This document shows positions 6,897 to 14,460 of a stretch of DNA of 44,595 bases, one piece after another. The number at the start of each line of letters is the position of its first letter. The stretch's first letter is position 1. Origin of the DNA: Acidobacteriota bacterium (GTDB lineage: Bacteria > Acidobacteriota > Terriglobia > 2-12-FULL-54-10); assembly GCA_016199675.1 (NCBI GenBank), contig JACQGE010000062.1, positions 1-44,595 on the forward strand, written 5' to 3'. Under the pieces are notes generated by a model that was given only the letters and a program-made list of their open reading frames with translations, searched no databases and was not told the DNA's origin. The translations under genes and the position numbers were made by a program.

Positions 6897-7305
6897 AATC
6901 CATATCCCCATCAATTCCGACTCTGACATTGTGACCGCCCGCCAGCAAGGGCGGGCACTGGCCCAGGAAATGGGCTTCAATGGCAGCGATCTGACTGTCA
7001 TCTCCACCGCGATTTCCGAAATTGCTCGCAACATCGTCGAGCATGCCAAGTCAGGCGAAATTATCCTCAATGCAGTCAACAGTCCCGGAACAGTCAACAG
7101 CCCCGGAAAGATTGGTCTGGTCGTGATTGCTCGCGACAAGGGGCCTGGAATAGCGGACATTGCTCTGGCTATGCAGGACGGCTATTCCACGGGGAAAGGC
7201 TTAGGAGTGGGCCTGCCGGGGTCCCGTCGTCTCATGGATGAATTTGAGATCACCTCCGCGCCAGGGATCGGGACCACCGTGACGATGAAGAAGTGGAAGA
7301 GATGA
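6880..7305 (+). CDS. rsbT: RsbT serine/threonine kinase (switch protein, 141 aa)
   Basis: GHKL-type ATPase/kinase with the N box ISEIARNIVEHA, the G1 box ARDKGPGIADI and the G2 box GKGLGVGLPG, followed by RRLMDEFEI, all as in RsbT. It phosphorylates RsbS and RsbR, and when released activates a partner carrying an RsbU-N domain. No ATG fits. GTG at 6880 is preferred because AGG lies 9 nt upstream; GTG at 6871 is possible. The loop before the G1 box carries an 18-bp in-frame tandem duplication (7073-7108). rsbX starts 1 nt after its stop. Confidence 0.92.
   Translation: MTAKAEIHIPINSDSDIVTARQQGRALAQEMGFNGSDLTVISTAISEIARNIVEHAKSGEIILNAVNSPGTVNSPGKIGLVVIARDKGPGIADIALAMQDGYSTGKGLGVGLPGSRRLMDEFEITSAPGIGTTVTMKKWKR
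7073..7108 (+). repeat. 18-bp in-frame tandem duplication within rsbT
   Basis: Two 18-bp units (7073-7090 and 7091-7108) differ at one base and encode two copies of VNSPG in the loop before the ATP-binding G1 box. Because 18 is a multiple of 3 the frame is kept. The loop is variable in length among RsbT proteins, so the kinase is probably intact. Confidence 0.75.
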
Positions 7306-7306
7306 T

Positions 7307-7933
7307 ATGCCACAAGGGACTCCACAAACGGTGCCGCTAGTCGATTACGCCTTCGCGGCCTTGACGCTTCCGGGGGAGCCGGAATCAGGCGACCGGCATA
7401 TTGTAGTTCCAACCCGGACCGGGACCCTGGTGGCGGTGGTCGATGGCCTGGGACATGGGGCTGAGGCTGCGGAGGCTGCCAAAGTGGCCGTGGCCACGCT
7501 GGAACGTTACGCCGGGGAACCTATCATTTCCTTGATGAAACGCTGTCACAAAGAAATGCAGGGGACGCGGGGGGCGGTGATGAGCCTGGCCGCGTTCTAT
7601 GCGCAGGACGAAACCGTAACCTGGCTCACGGTGGGCAATGTGGAAGGTATCTTGCTGCGCGCGGATCCACAGGCAAATCCGCAGCGCGAAAACATTTTGA
7701 TGCGCAGTGGAGTGGTCGGTTTTCGTCTCCCTGCACTGCGAGCCTCGGTCATGACGGTTTCATCCGGTGACGTTTTGATTTTTGCCACCGATGGCATTGC
7801 CAGTGGCTTTGACAACGACTTGACCCTGAATGCTCCCTTACAACATATCGCCGACAGCATTTGCACCCGACACAGCAAGGGGACGGATGATGCCCTGGTA
7901 TTGGTGGCCCGTTATCTGGGAGATGGTTCCTAA
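7307..7933 (+). CDS. rsbX: RsbX-like PP2C-type serine phosphatase (208 aa)
   Basis: Compact PP2C/SpoIIE-type phosphatase with no extra domain, as in RsbX. Metal-binding motifs visible are VVDGLGHG (about residues 45-52), ATDGIASG and TDDALVLVA near the C-terminus. TRGAVMSLA matches the conserved RGA segment. In Bacillus, RsbX removes phosphate from RsbS and RsbR and so resets the stressosome. The position directly after rsbT supports this role rather than an RsbU role. The stop overlaps the next ATG (TAATG at 7931-7935). Confidence 0.88.
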   Translation: MPQGTPQTVPLVDYAFAALTLPGEPESGDRHIVVPTRTGTLVAVVDGLGHGAEAAEAAKVAVATLERYAGEPIISLMKRCHKEMQGTRGAVMSLAAFYAQDETVTWLTVGNVEGILLRADPQANPQRENILMRSGVVGFRLPALRASVMTVSSGDVLIFATDGIASGFDNDLTLNAPLQHIADSICTRHSKGTDDALVLVARYLGDGS

Positions 7934-10401
7934 TGGATACCCTGGATCAATTGGCGGAGCAATATGCAGCCGCCCTGGGGGATTACCTCGTCAAGGGGGG
8001 AGAAACCCCCTTGCGCCTCGCCTATGAACTGGGACGCAAAGCCATCGCCAGCGGGGTAGGCGTCCTGGAGATGGCTTCTATCCATAACAAGTCCCTCACG
8101 ACGATTTTCACCAACAACATAAGCCGCGAACAATCCGTGCAGATGGCCGAGCGAGCTTCGGCCTTTTTTGCGGAAAGCCTGTCGTCTTTTGAAATGGTGC
8201 TGCGCGGCTTCCGCGAAACGAATGAGTTCCTGAATCGCCAATACCGGGAGTTGGTGGAAGCGCAGCAGTCTTTGGAATCGGAGCGCCGGCGCTATCAGGA
8301 ACTGTTCAATTTTGCTCCCGATAGCTACTTGGCAACCGGAGTGGATGGGACGATACAGGAAGCCAACAATGCAGCAGCCGACCTCCTGAAGGTTCGCCAA
8401 GACCTTCTGGTGGGCCAACCTTTCTCCTCTTTTGTGACTGAGGTAGAACGGCCTTTTTTCCACAACCAACTAGCGCGATTGCAGAAGGGAGAGTTGGAGA
8501 AAATCGAGTTCTGGCCGATCACGATTCAGCGGTCCCCTACGGAGTCCATCCCGGTTTCCCTCACGGTGGGAATCGTTCGTGATCTCCAGGGCAATCCAAT
8601 TGGCCTGCGGTGCCTGCTCCGCGACATCACTGAAAGGAAACGACTGGAGGAGGAGAGGGCGCAGTTGCTGATTCGCGAACATCTGGCTCGCGCGGAGACG
8701 GAGGCAGCTCAGCGGCTCAAGTTTCTCGCGGAGGTGAGCACGGCCCTGGCAGGCTCGCTGGACTACGCCAGCATCCCCGACCTCATTGCTCTTCTTTCCG
8801 TCCCCTATTTCGCCGATTATTGCTTTGTTTACCTGACCGATGAATTCATGGTTGTGCGACATTTTGCGGCGGCCCACAGCGACCCGGAAAAGGCCGAGTT
8901 GGTGAAAAGCCTGCAGTTCAGCCTGGCTCCCATGGAAGTGCCCTCCACCGTGGCGGAAGTGTTGCGCAAAGGCAAGCCGGAAATCTTCTCCGAATTGTCG
9001 GAAACCTGGCTGGAGACTTTTGCCTGCGGAAGAGAAAATTTTGAACTTTTGCGGAAGATGAATTTCCGGTCTGCCTTGCTGGTGCCGCTCATTGCGCGCG
9101 GGTTTCCTCTGGGGGCCATTACCTTCATGGCCTCCGAATCGGGCCGCCAATATGCGGCCGACGACCTGGCCTTGGCGGACGAGTTGGCGCGTCGTTGTGC
9201 CTTGTTTCTGGAAAACGCAAGACTTTACCACCAGGTGATTGTCGAAAGGGATAAGGCGGAAAAGGCCAGCCAGGCAAAGGAAGAATTTGTGGCTGTTCTC
9301 AGCCATGAGTTAAGAACCCCATTGATGACCATTCTGGGCTGGGCGCGGATTCTGGGTCGGCAGCCTCAAATCATGGGGGATCAGGTTCTAAGCGATGGTG
9401 TCCAGTCCTTGGAGCACAATGCTCAAACCATAACGCGGTTGGTCGAAGATTGTCTGGACATTGCCCGCATTTCGGAAGGCAAGTTCCAGCTTCAAAAGGA
9501 GGCTGTGGATTTAAATCAGGTTACCAATACGGCGTTTGAATCCATCCGGGAACGAGCTTATGTCAAAGGGCTCAAGCTCGGAACTCAATTTTTGGCATCC
9601 AGCCTCTATGTGGCCGGCGACAAGACGCGGCTGGAGCAAGTACTGCTGAACCTGTTAACTAACGCCATCAAATATACTGAAGACGGGGGCGAAGTTTCCA
9701 TCGGCTTGCGCCGAATAGACAATGAAGCGGAAATCGAGGTGAAAGACACGGGGATTGGCATTGATCCGGAATTTAAGGAACGCATCTTCGAGCCCTTTGG
9801 CCAAGGTACCCGGAATTGGTTCGAATCCGATTCCGGATTGGGGCTTGGACTGGCCATTGCCCGCGATATCGTTCATATGCATGGAGGCCGCATCTGGGTG
9901 GAGAGTCCCGGTCGGGGCTGTGGAAGCACATTTCGCCTGCGGCTTCCTCTGGCCCCAATTCCGGAGCAGCAGAAGAATGTTGAGCAACCTTCCCCCCTCC
10001 TTTCTGGGATCAAGCCGCTGCGGATTTTATTTGTAGAGGACTCCAAGGATGTTCTCAATTTGCTCCGGATCGAACTGGAAGAGCTAGGGTATTCCGTGTT
10101 CACCGCCGCAGATGGGGAGACCGGACTGGCAATCGCTGAACGGGAACTACCCGATGTGATTGTATCCGACATCAAAATGCCGAGATTTGACGGGTACGAA
10201 TTGATCAAGAAACTCCGACAAATCCCTCAATTAGCTGCTGTACCAGCCATAGCCCTGAGCGGCTTCGGCATGAGTAAGGATGTGGAGAAAGCTCTCAAGG
10301 CCGGATACAATGCCCATCTTTGCAAGCCCGTCGAGCTGAACGAACTGGTAGCGACAATTCAGAAATTCACCTCATCCGAGCCACACCTGCCCTCAGCATA
10401 G
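7933..10401 (+). CDS. Hybrid histidine kinase with RsbU-N-like, PAS, GAF and receiver domains (822 aa)
   Basis: Domain order: RsbU-N-like helical domain (about 1-95, with GRKAIASGVGVLEMASIH matching the RsbT-binding domain of RsbU), a short coiled coil, PAS (about 118-235), GAF (about 265-430), HisKA (H458 in LSHELRTPL), HATPase (N577 in NLLTNAIKY, DTGIGI, GLGLGLAI), and a C-terminal receiver (about 696-815) with VEDS, acceptor Asp746 in VSDIKMP and Lys798. No membrane segments are seen, so it is cytoplasmic. It is translationally coupled to rsbX. I infer that free RsbT binds the N-terminus and controls kinase activity, replacing the classical RsbU phosphatase. The final output partner is not evident nearby. 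Confidence 0.9.
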   Translation: MDTLDQLAEQYAAALGDYLVKGGETPLRLAYELGRKAIASGVGVLEMASIHNKSLTTIFTNNISREQSVQMAERASAFFAESLSSFEMVLRGFRETNEFLNRQYRELVEAQQSLESERRRYQELFNFAPDSYLATGVDGTIQEANNAAADLLKVRQDLLVGQPFSSFVTEVERPFFHNQLARLQKGELEKIEFWPITIQRSPTESIPVSLTVGIVRDLQGNPIGLRCLLRDITERKRLEEERAQLLIREHLARAETEAAQRLKFLAEVSTALAGSLDYASIPDLIALLSVPYFADYCFVYLTDEFMVVRHFAAAHSDPEKAELVKSLQFSLAPMEVPSTVAEVLRKGKPEIFSELSETWLETFACGRENFELLRKMNFRSALLVPLIARGFPLGAITFMASESGRQYAADDLALADELARRCALFLENARLYHQVIVERDKAEKASQAKEEFVAVLSHELRTPLMTILGWARILGRQPQIMGDQVLSDGVQSLEHNAQTITRLVEDCLDIARISEGKFQLQKEAVDLNQVTNTAFESIRERAYVKGLKLGTQFLASSLYVAGDKTRLEQVLLNLLTNAIKYTEDGGEVSIGLRRIDNEAEIEVKDTGIGIDPEFKERIFEPFGQGTRNWFESDSGLGLGLAIARDIVHMHGGRIWVESPGRGCGSTFRLRLPLAPIPEQQKNVEQPSPLLSGIKPLRILFVEDSKDVLNLLRIELEELGYSVFTAADGETGLAIAERELPDVIVSDIKMPRFDGYELIKKLRQIPQLAAVPAIALSGFGMSKDVEKALKAGYNAHLCKPVELNELVATIQKFTSSEPHLPSA

Positions 10402-10912
10402 TCAACGGTTTTTTCGTGAGCCCCCGACCAAAAAGGGAGCGGTGACTTGACTTTTTCTAAATCCGGGCCACCGCTGCCGCCAACTTGTCTGAAATTGCTA
10501 TGATTTCCTCAGGAGAAGAATTCCGATTCCAGCGGGTTGTAAAAGTAAGGTCATTTTAATAATCCCAGAGAACTAGTCCGTGTCGTAGCTGCCCGTTTCT
10601 TCGTTTCGAAATAACCATCACAAATCCAAATACTTAATTCCTAATGAGAATCTCTCTTTTCGCGCGGTAGAACGGAAGATGCCTCTGGCAATCCAAATGC
10701 TTTGCCTATAGGTGCACACATGGCATCAGAATTCTCTTCGGATTGGGATTGGAAAGGAAGGTGGAATTGATCCATGCCTCGCCATCCACGAGCATACAAA
10801 CACTCGATGAACCGACGATTATTCCGTGAATGCACGCGTCAATGCCTAGTGCGTGACCCGTGAACTCGAACGGATTTGCCATAGGTCTTAGAGATTGAAG
10901 CGAGAACCGCGA
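10402..10912. other. Intergenic, about 510 nt, no supported gene
   Basis: I see no convincing gene. A perfect 7-bp inverted repeat AGCGGTG/CACCGCT (10438-10444 and 10469-10475) follows the kinase gene, but its loop is 24 nt and no T-tract follows. TGGCA with a GG-N10-GC arrangement at 10686-10701 weakly resembles a sigma-54 promoter. A short minus-strand frame starting at 10882 has no recognised motif or good ribosome-binding site. Confidence 0.45.
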
Positions 10913-11569
10913 ATGAGTTTGCCTTCTCCATTCTGGACGGAGCGTCGGGACGAACACAGGGTGTCGGGAGCGATTCCTATCCGTTTCGAATGGCTGACGG
11001 TCGGCGGAGAGCTTCTCCGCGCTCGCGGTGTGACGCGTGACATTTCCGACCGTGGCATGTATTGCTATATCGAACATCCTCTAGCTGTGGGATTGCAAGT
11101 AGGATTCGACATTCTCTACCCGGCAGAACCGGCTGGGCGCGAGTCGCTGATGTTTCGTTGCCAGGGCTGGGTTCTCCGCTGCGAGAGGCTCCGCAATCGT
11201 TTTGGTGTTGCTGTAGCCATTCAGTTCCATCAGGTCCTTGACACGACAAACCTTTACCGGCGGTCCTATGACCGCATCCTCCTTCCATCACCAGTTGTCG
11301 CCGCCTACGCTGGACTTCATGCCGTCGTTCGGAATTTGTCGCGGATAGGCGCATTTATCGAGGATCACCATCCTTTGCCCGTGGGCCAAAAGATGGAATT
11401 GCGTCTCCAGGCACAGGAATGGAAAGGGGAAATCGTCGTGCAGGCCATTGTGCGGCGCGTAGAGCCGGGTGTTGGCATGGGCGTGGAATTTGTCGCCCTG
11501 ACCAGCGATGCCGATAACCAGCTTCGGGAACTCGTGGATAAAAATACGAATCCAGCCGAGCCGCGCTGA
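10913..11569 (+). CDS. Two-domain PilZ protein, probable c-di-GMP effector (218 aa)
   Basis: The first PilZ domain (about 10-115) has the arginine motif in ERRDEHR and the second motif in RDISDRGMY, plus NRFGVAVAIQF. The second (about 120-205) has VVRNLSRIGAFIED and GVGMGVEFV but lacks a clear RxxxR, so it probably does not bind nucleotide itself. Canonical PilZ domains bind c-di-GMP and often control polysaccharide synthesis or motility, which fits the position just before the exopolysaccharide locus. ATG at 10913 is chosen; TTG at 10895 is possible, and neither has a strong ribosome-binding site. The 3' end overlaps a possible degenerate copy of the GC-rich repeat found at 33667-33807. Confidence 0.8.
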   Translation: MSLPSPFWTERRDEHRVSGAIPIRFEWLTVGGELLRARGVTRDISDRGMYCYIEHPLAVGLQVGFDILYPAEPAGRESLMFRCQGWVLRCERLRNRFGVAVAIQFHQVLDTTNLYRRSYDRILLPSPVVAAYAGLHAVVRNLSRIGAFIEDHHPLPVGQKMELRLQAQEWKGEIVVQAIVRRVEPGVGMGVEFVALTSDADNQLRELVDKNTNPAEPR

Positions 11570-11942
11570 GTTTGTAACGAGCGCAGACTCTTTTTGTTTT
11601 CAACGCTTCCTGTCGATCCTACCCCATTTCTTATAGAACCACTCCCTATTAATGGATCAACCAAAGCCTGTGGTGAAAAATGAACTGGCCACAACTTTCT
11701 ATAAAGATTCAGGAAAATGCACCTCCTCCACTTATTCGTACTTCGGAGTGAAGCTCAATTCCACCGAATAATTACTTCATATACCACTTCAACGATCCCT
11801 CCCGAATGAATTCACGACCGTCGTAGCTTTGGACTTCGACTCTAAGTTGTTCTCTGCACTGTGCTACTTCACCTTCCAGTACAGGCCCGGACATTCGGCA
11901 TAGCTCTTGCACTATGTCAATTGCCGAATCAAGGAGGGTGGT
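11570..11942. other. Intergenic region ahead of the exopolysaccharide operon
   Basis: About 370 nt with no supported gene. The 3' end carries the candidate sigma-54 promoter and its surrounding inverted repeat (11893-11929). A possible degenerate copy of the CCGAGCCGCG repeat spans the PilZ stop codon (about 11556-11585). Confidence 0.5.
11893..11929 (+). promoter_or_regulatory. Candidate sigma-54 promoter bracketed by an inverted repeat
   Basis: CGGCA (11896-11900) and TTGCA (11907-11911) place GG and GC exactly 10 nt apart, fitting RpoN -24/-12 elements; four of five and five of five consensus bases match. The predicted transcription start is near 11922, about 20 nt before the ATG at 11943. 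A perfect 8-bp inverted repeat ATTCGGCA/TGCCGAAT (11893-11900 and 11922-11929) covers the -24 element and the start site, and could be an operator or leader hairpin. No sigma-54 activator is encoded in the window. Confidence 0.42.
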
Positions 11943-12512
11943 ATGAGTTGGAATAACCTTTTCATTGCAATTTTCTTTCTGACCTCTCTGGCATGGGGGC
12001 AACAAGCACAAAGGCAGCCGACGTCTGCTTCCTTTGGGGATGGCCAATACTTTCTGGGTCCGGAAGATGTGGTGCAAGTCTGGGTCTGGAAAGAACCGGA
12101 TCTTTCCACCACCGCAATCGTCCGGCCCGATGGCAAAATTTCGCTGCCGCTGATCGGCGAACTGGATGCAAAGAGCAAAACTGCTCTGCAATTGCAGGAT
12201 GAGGTCCGCAACAAACTCCGCAGCTACCTGGAAGAGCCGGTGGTCACGGTGATCGTCAAGGAAATCAACTATCCCAAGGTTTCCGTGCTGGGAAAGGTTC
12301 ATAAACCGGACATGTACAAAATCAAACAGAAAATTACGGTTTTGGATGCGATCGCCCTGGCAGGCGGATTCACCGATTATGCCAAGCGGGGCAAGGTCAT
12401 CGTGATCCGAAACAACTCGAATCGGCAGCAAAGAATAGAACTCGATCTCAAACATCCGGGCGAGGAAAACTCATTTTATTTGCAACCCTTCGACACAGTC
12501 TATGTGGAGTAG
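11943..12512 (+). CDS. Polysaccharide export protein, Wza-like, short form (189 aa)
   Basis: Signal peptide (about 1-19, MSWNNLFIAIFFLTSLAWG), then a Poly_export domain (LGPEDVVQVWVWKEPDLS, VRPDGKISLPLIGEL) and an SLBB-type region (VSVLGKVHKPDMYKI, ITVLDAIALAGGFTDYAKRG). It should form the periplasmic/outer-membrane export channel for the exopolysaccharide. It is shorter than full Wza (about 380 aa) and lacks the long C-terminal part, as in many Acidobacteria and XrtA-type loci. AAGGAGG lies close to the ATG, supporting this start over an upstream one at 11907. First gene of the locus. Confidence 0.9.
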   Translation: MSWNNLFIAIFFLTSLAWGQQAQRQPTSASFGDGQYFLGPEDVVQVWVWKEPDLSTTAIVRPDGKISLPLIGELDAKSKTALQLQDEVRNKLRSYLEEPVVTVIVKEINYPKVSVLGKVHKPDMYKIKQKITVLDAIALAGGFTDYAKRGKVIVIRNNSNRQQRIELDLKHPGEENSFYLQPFDTVYVE

Positions 12513-12532
12513 AGAACCAAAGCAGGAGACCT

Positions 12533-13036
12533 ATGACCGGAGAATGTTACGTGAGAAAGAACGGTAAAGTCACGATGCTGATTTCCAGCAAGAACGCCCT
12601 GTTCCTGGAAGGAATCCGAGCGGTTCTTCGCCAGGACCCTTCCATCGAAATTGTGGGAGAAGTCAGCCAGCTCGCGGAAACAATAGAAGAAGCGATCCGT
12701 CTGCGCCCGCAGGTCGTGCTGTTGGATGGCATTTTGACGGATTTGAGCATCCTGGATGCTATCCGGCGCCTCAAAAAAACTCAAGAAGAAATCAGGATTC
12801 TGGCAACCAACATCTCGGAAACGTTGCCTTCCACGATGCGATTCCGCAAGGCAGGCGTTTCGGTTTATGTCCCCCCGCAAACCCGGCCGGAAGAGTTGTT
12901 CCTGATGATCCATGGCACAGACCCGCAGAGACAGCGTTATGCGCATGCCGGTGTCGCAAGCCGCAAAAAGAACCATCGAAAGGTCCCCAAAGCCGGCATG
13001 AGGAGCTTCCGGCTGGAGGAAAGGAAAACGATATGA
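12533..13036 (+). CDS. Receiver-only protein, NarL-like and partly degenerate (167 aa)
   Basis: A NarL-type receiver fold: SSKNALFLEGIRAVLRQDPS matches the N-terminal helix of NarL regulators. The acceptor position is kept (Asp65 in VVLLDGIL). The acidic pair that binds Mg is replaced by SSK, and the conserved Lys region reads YVPPQT. No helix-turn-helix output follows; the C-terminus is a basic tail (KKNHRKVPK). Phosphorylation is doubtful. It sits between the export protein and the outer-membrane barrel, overlapping the barrel gene by 4 nt (ATGA), so it is made with the export machinery. A protein-interaction role is my inference. Confidence 0.7.
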   Translation: MTGECYVRKNGKVTMLISSKNALFLEGIRAVLRQDPSIEIVGEVSQLAETIEEAIRLRPQVVLLDGILTDLSILDAIRRLKKTQEEIRILATNISETLPSTMRFRKAGVSVYVPPQTRPEELFLMIHGTDPQRQRYAHAGVASRKKNHRKVPKAGMRSFRLEERKTI

Positions 13037-14454
13037 AAGCAGGAGGGCAGGACGTTTGGATCCGAATTACCGAGGAAGCCAAGAACCGGAAAAAGGCGAT
13101 GACACTCGGATGGCTGATCGGAGGGCTTGTTGTCTGCGCCGCAGCGACTTCCGCGCAGGAGCCTTCCACCCGAGAAGCTCTTGCGCAAGAGCCAGCCGCC
13201 CGCGAAGCTCAGATTCAAGAGGCTCCGGCTCCCAGAGGTTTTTATTTCAACTCACCGCTCAGCATGAATGCGGTGCACGAAGAAAACATCCCGGTGGGCC
13301 GAAGTCGCTTCAAAGACGAGGTACTGCTTCTTACGGCTCCGGAGTTCTCCTTCCGGAGTGTGGGGGAACGAGCGGACTTTATGATCGGCTACAAGCCGGA
13401 GGTCCAGCTTTTCCGGCACCATCCACACCTCAACACTTGGGACAACGCGGCCCGCTTTCGGCTGGTGCACCGACCTACCTCGCGCTGGATGTGGGACGCG
13501 ACCAATTCGTTTCTCCAGACCGAAGATCCAGGCAGGGTATTGGGAGAGAGTGTTTTTCTTTTGCCGCGCGGCCAATTCTTGGAGAACACGTTCAGCCTGA
13601 ATGTGGATTACGACATGACCTCCAGGACCCGACTGACCCCGTCCTTTCTGCACACCGTCTCCAAGCTTTTATTGCCGGAGCTGAGGGAGACCGATCTGTT
13701 TACGGGCCGCTTTGAGACACAGGGCGCTGCTGCGGGCGTCTCCCTCTCTCATATGCTGGATCCGCAGCAGCAAGTATTTGGAGCCTATACCTTTTTTTCC
13801 GTACAAGACTTGGAAAGAGGAATCCATTTCCCCTTTCTCAAGGGATCGCGGACCCACGGTATCAGCGTGGGTTATCGGTACGGCTTCCGTCCCCGGGGCA
13901 TATCCGTAGAACTCTCTGGAGGAGCCCTCCGCAGTGGAAGCACGACTTACCGGGTTGCCGCTCGTTTCGAGAAGCGCTGGGCGGCTTTTGTGTTCCGCAC
14001 CGGTTACAGCCGCGAGATCGCTTTATTGAGCGGTTTTGGCGAAGCGGCACGGCTGTCCACCGGCGTGTTGCCGAGCAATTTTTATCACATGGCAATGATG
14101 GATCTTGAAGGGAGATTGGGAGACCGCTGGGGTCTGGAACTCCGCGCCCAGGTCGGCAGGAGCAATTCCGGAATTCAGATCACAGATATTGACAGTCTCT
14201 TTGGCCACATTTGCGTGTCATACGGTTTGACCAATCGCATTTATCCGTTCATTGGCGCTGATATTTATCAACAAAGCTACAGCGAATTCCTTCTCACCTC
14301 TCTGGCTCGAAGACGTTATTTCGCGGGAATCTCCATCGTTTTCTCCCGGCCAGAAGAGTGGCAGGGGGTACCGCCCAGGACCGGTGAATGGTCGGAGTCT
14401 GATTCCTTACCGACTTCCGGAAGTAGCAGTAGAAATTCGACGAGTGGGAGATAA
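13033..14454 (+). CDS. Outer-membrane beta-barrel protein of the exopolysaccharide locus (473 aa)
   Basis: A basic N-terminus and one hydrophobic segment (about 24-41, LGWLIGGLVVCAAATSAQ) form a signal peptide. A short imperfect repeat follows (AQEPSTREAL / AQEPAAREAQ, about 41-62). The remainder alternates aromatic and polar residues with many short beta strands, typical of a barrel, with no known catalytic motif. By position it may replace the outer-membrane proteins found next to Wza/Wzc-type genes in XrtA-type loci. GGAGG precedes the start. No homologous family can be named with certainty. Confidence 0.7.
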   Translation: MKAGGQDVWIRITEEAKNRKKAMTLGWLIGGLVVCAAATSAQEPSTREALAQEPAAREAQIQEAPAPRGFYFNSPLSMNAVHEENIPVGRSRFKDEVLLLTAPEFSFRSVGERADFMIGYKPEVQLFRHHPHLNTWDNAARFRLVHRPTSRWMWDATNSFLQTEDPGRVLGESVFLLPRGQFLENTFSLNVDYDMTSRTRLTPSFLHTVSKLLLPELRETDLFTGRFETQGAAAGVSLSHMLDPQQQVFGAYTFFSVQDLERGIHFPFLKGSRTHGISVGYRYGFRPRGISVELSGGALRSGSTTYRVAARFEKRWAAFVFRTGYSREIALLSGFGEAARLSTGVLPSNFYHMAMMDLEGRLGDRWGLELRAQVGRSNSGIQITDIDSLFGHICVSYGLTNRIYPFIGADIYQQSYSEFLLTSLARRRYFAGISIVFSRPEEWQGVPPRTGEWSESDSLPTSGSSSRNSTSGR

Positions 14455-14460
14455 CGAATC

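Noticed and set aside
10438-10475. Inverted repeat after the hybrid kinase as a terminator
   Set aside because: The 7-bp stem has a 24-nt loop and no following T-tract.
10686-10701. Sigma-54-like element ahead of the PilZ gene
   Set aside because: The -24 half is good (TGGCA) but the -12 half is ATGCT and the start codon is over 200 nt away; too weak to list as a feature.
10641-10882. Minus-strand short reading frames in the gap before the PilZ gene
   Set aside because: No ribosome-binding site, no recognised motif and no conserved look; one contains a plausible-looking stretch but nothing to support a gene.
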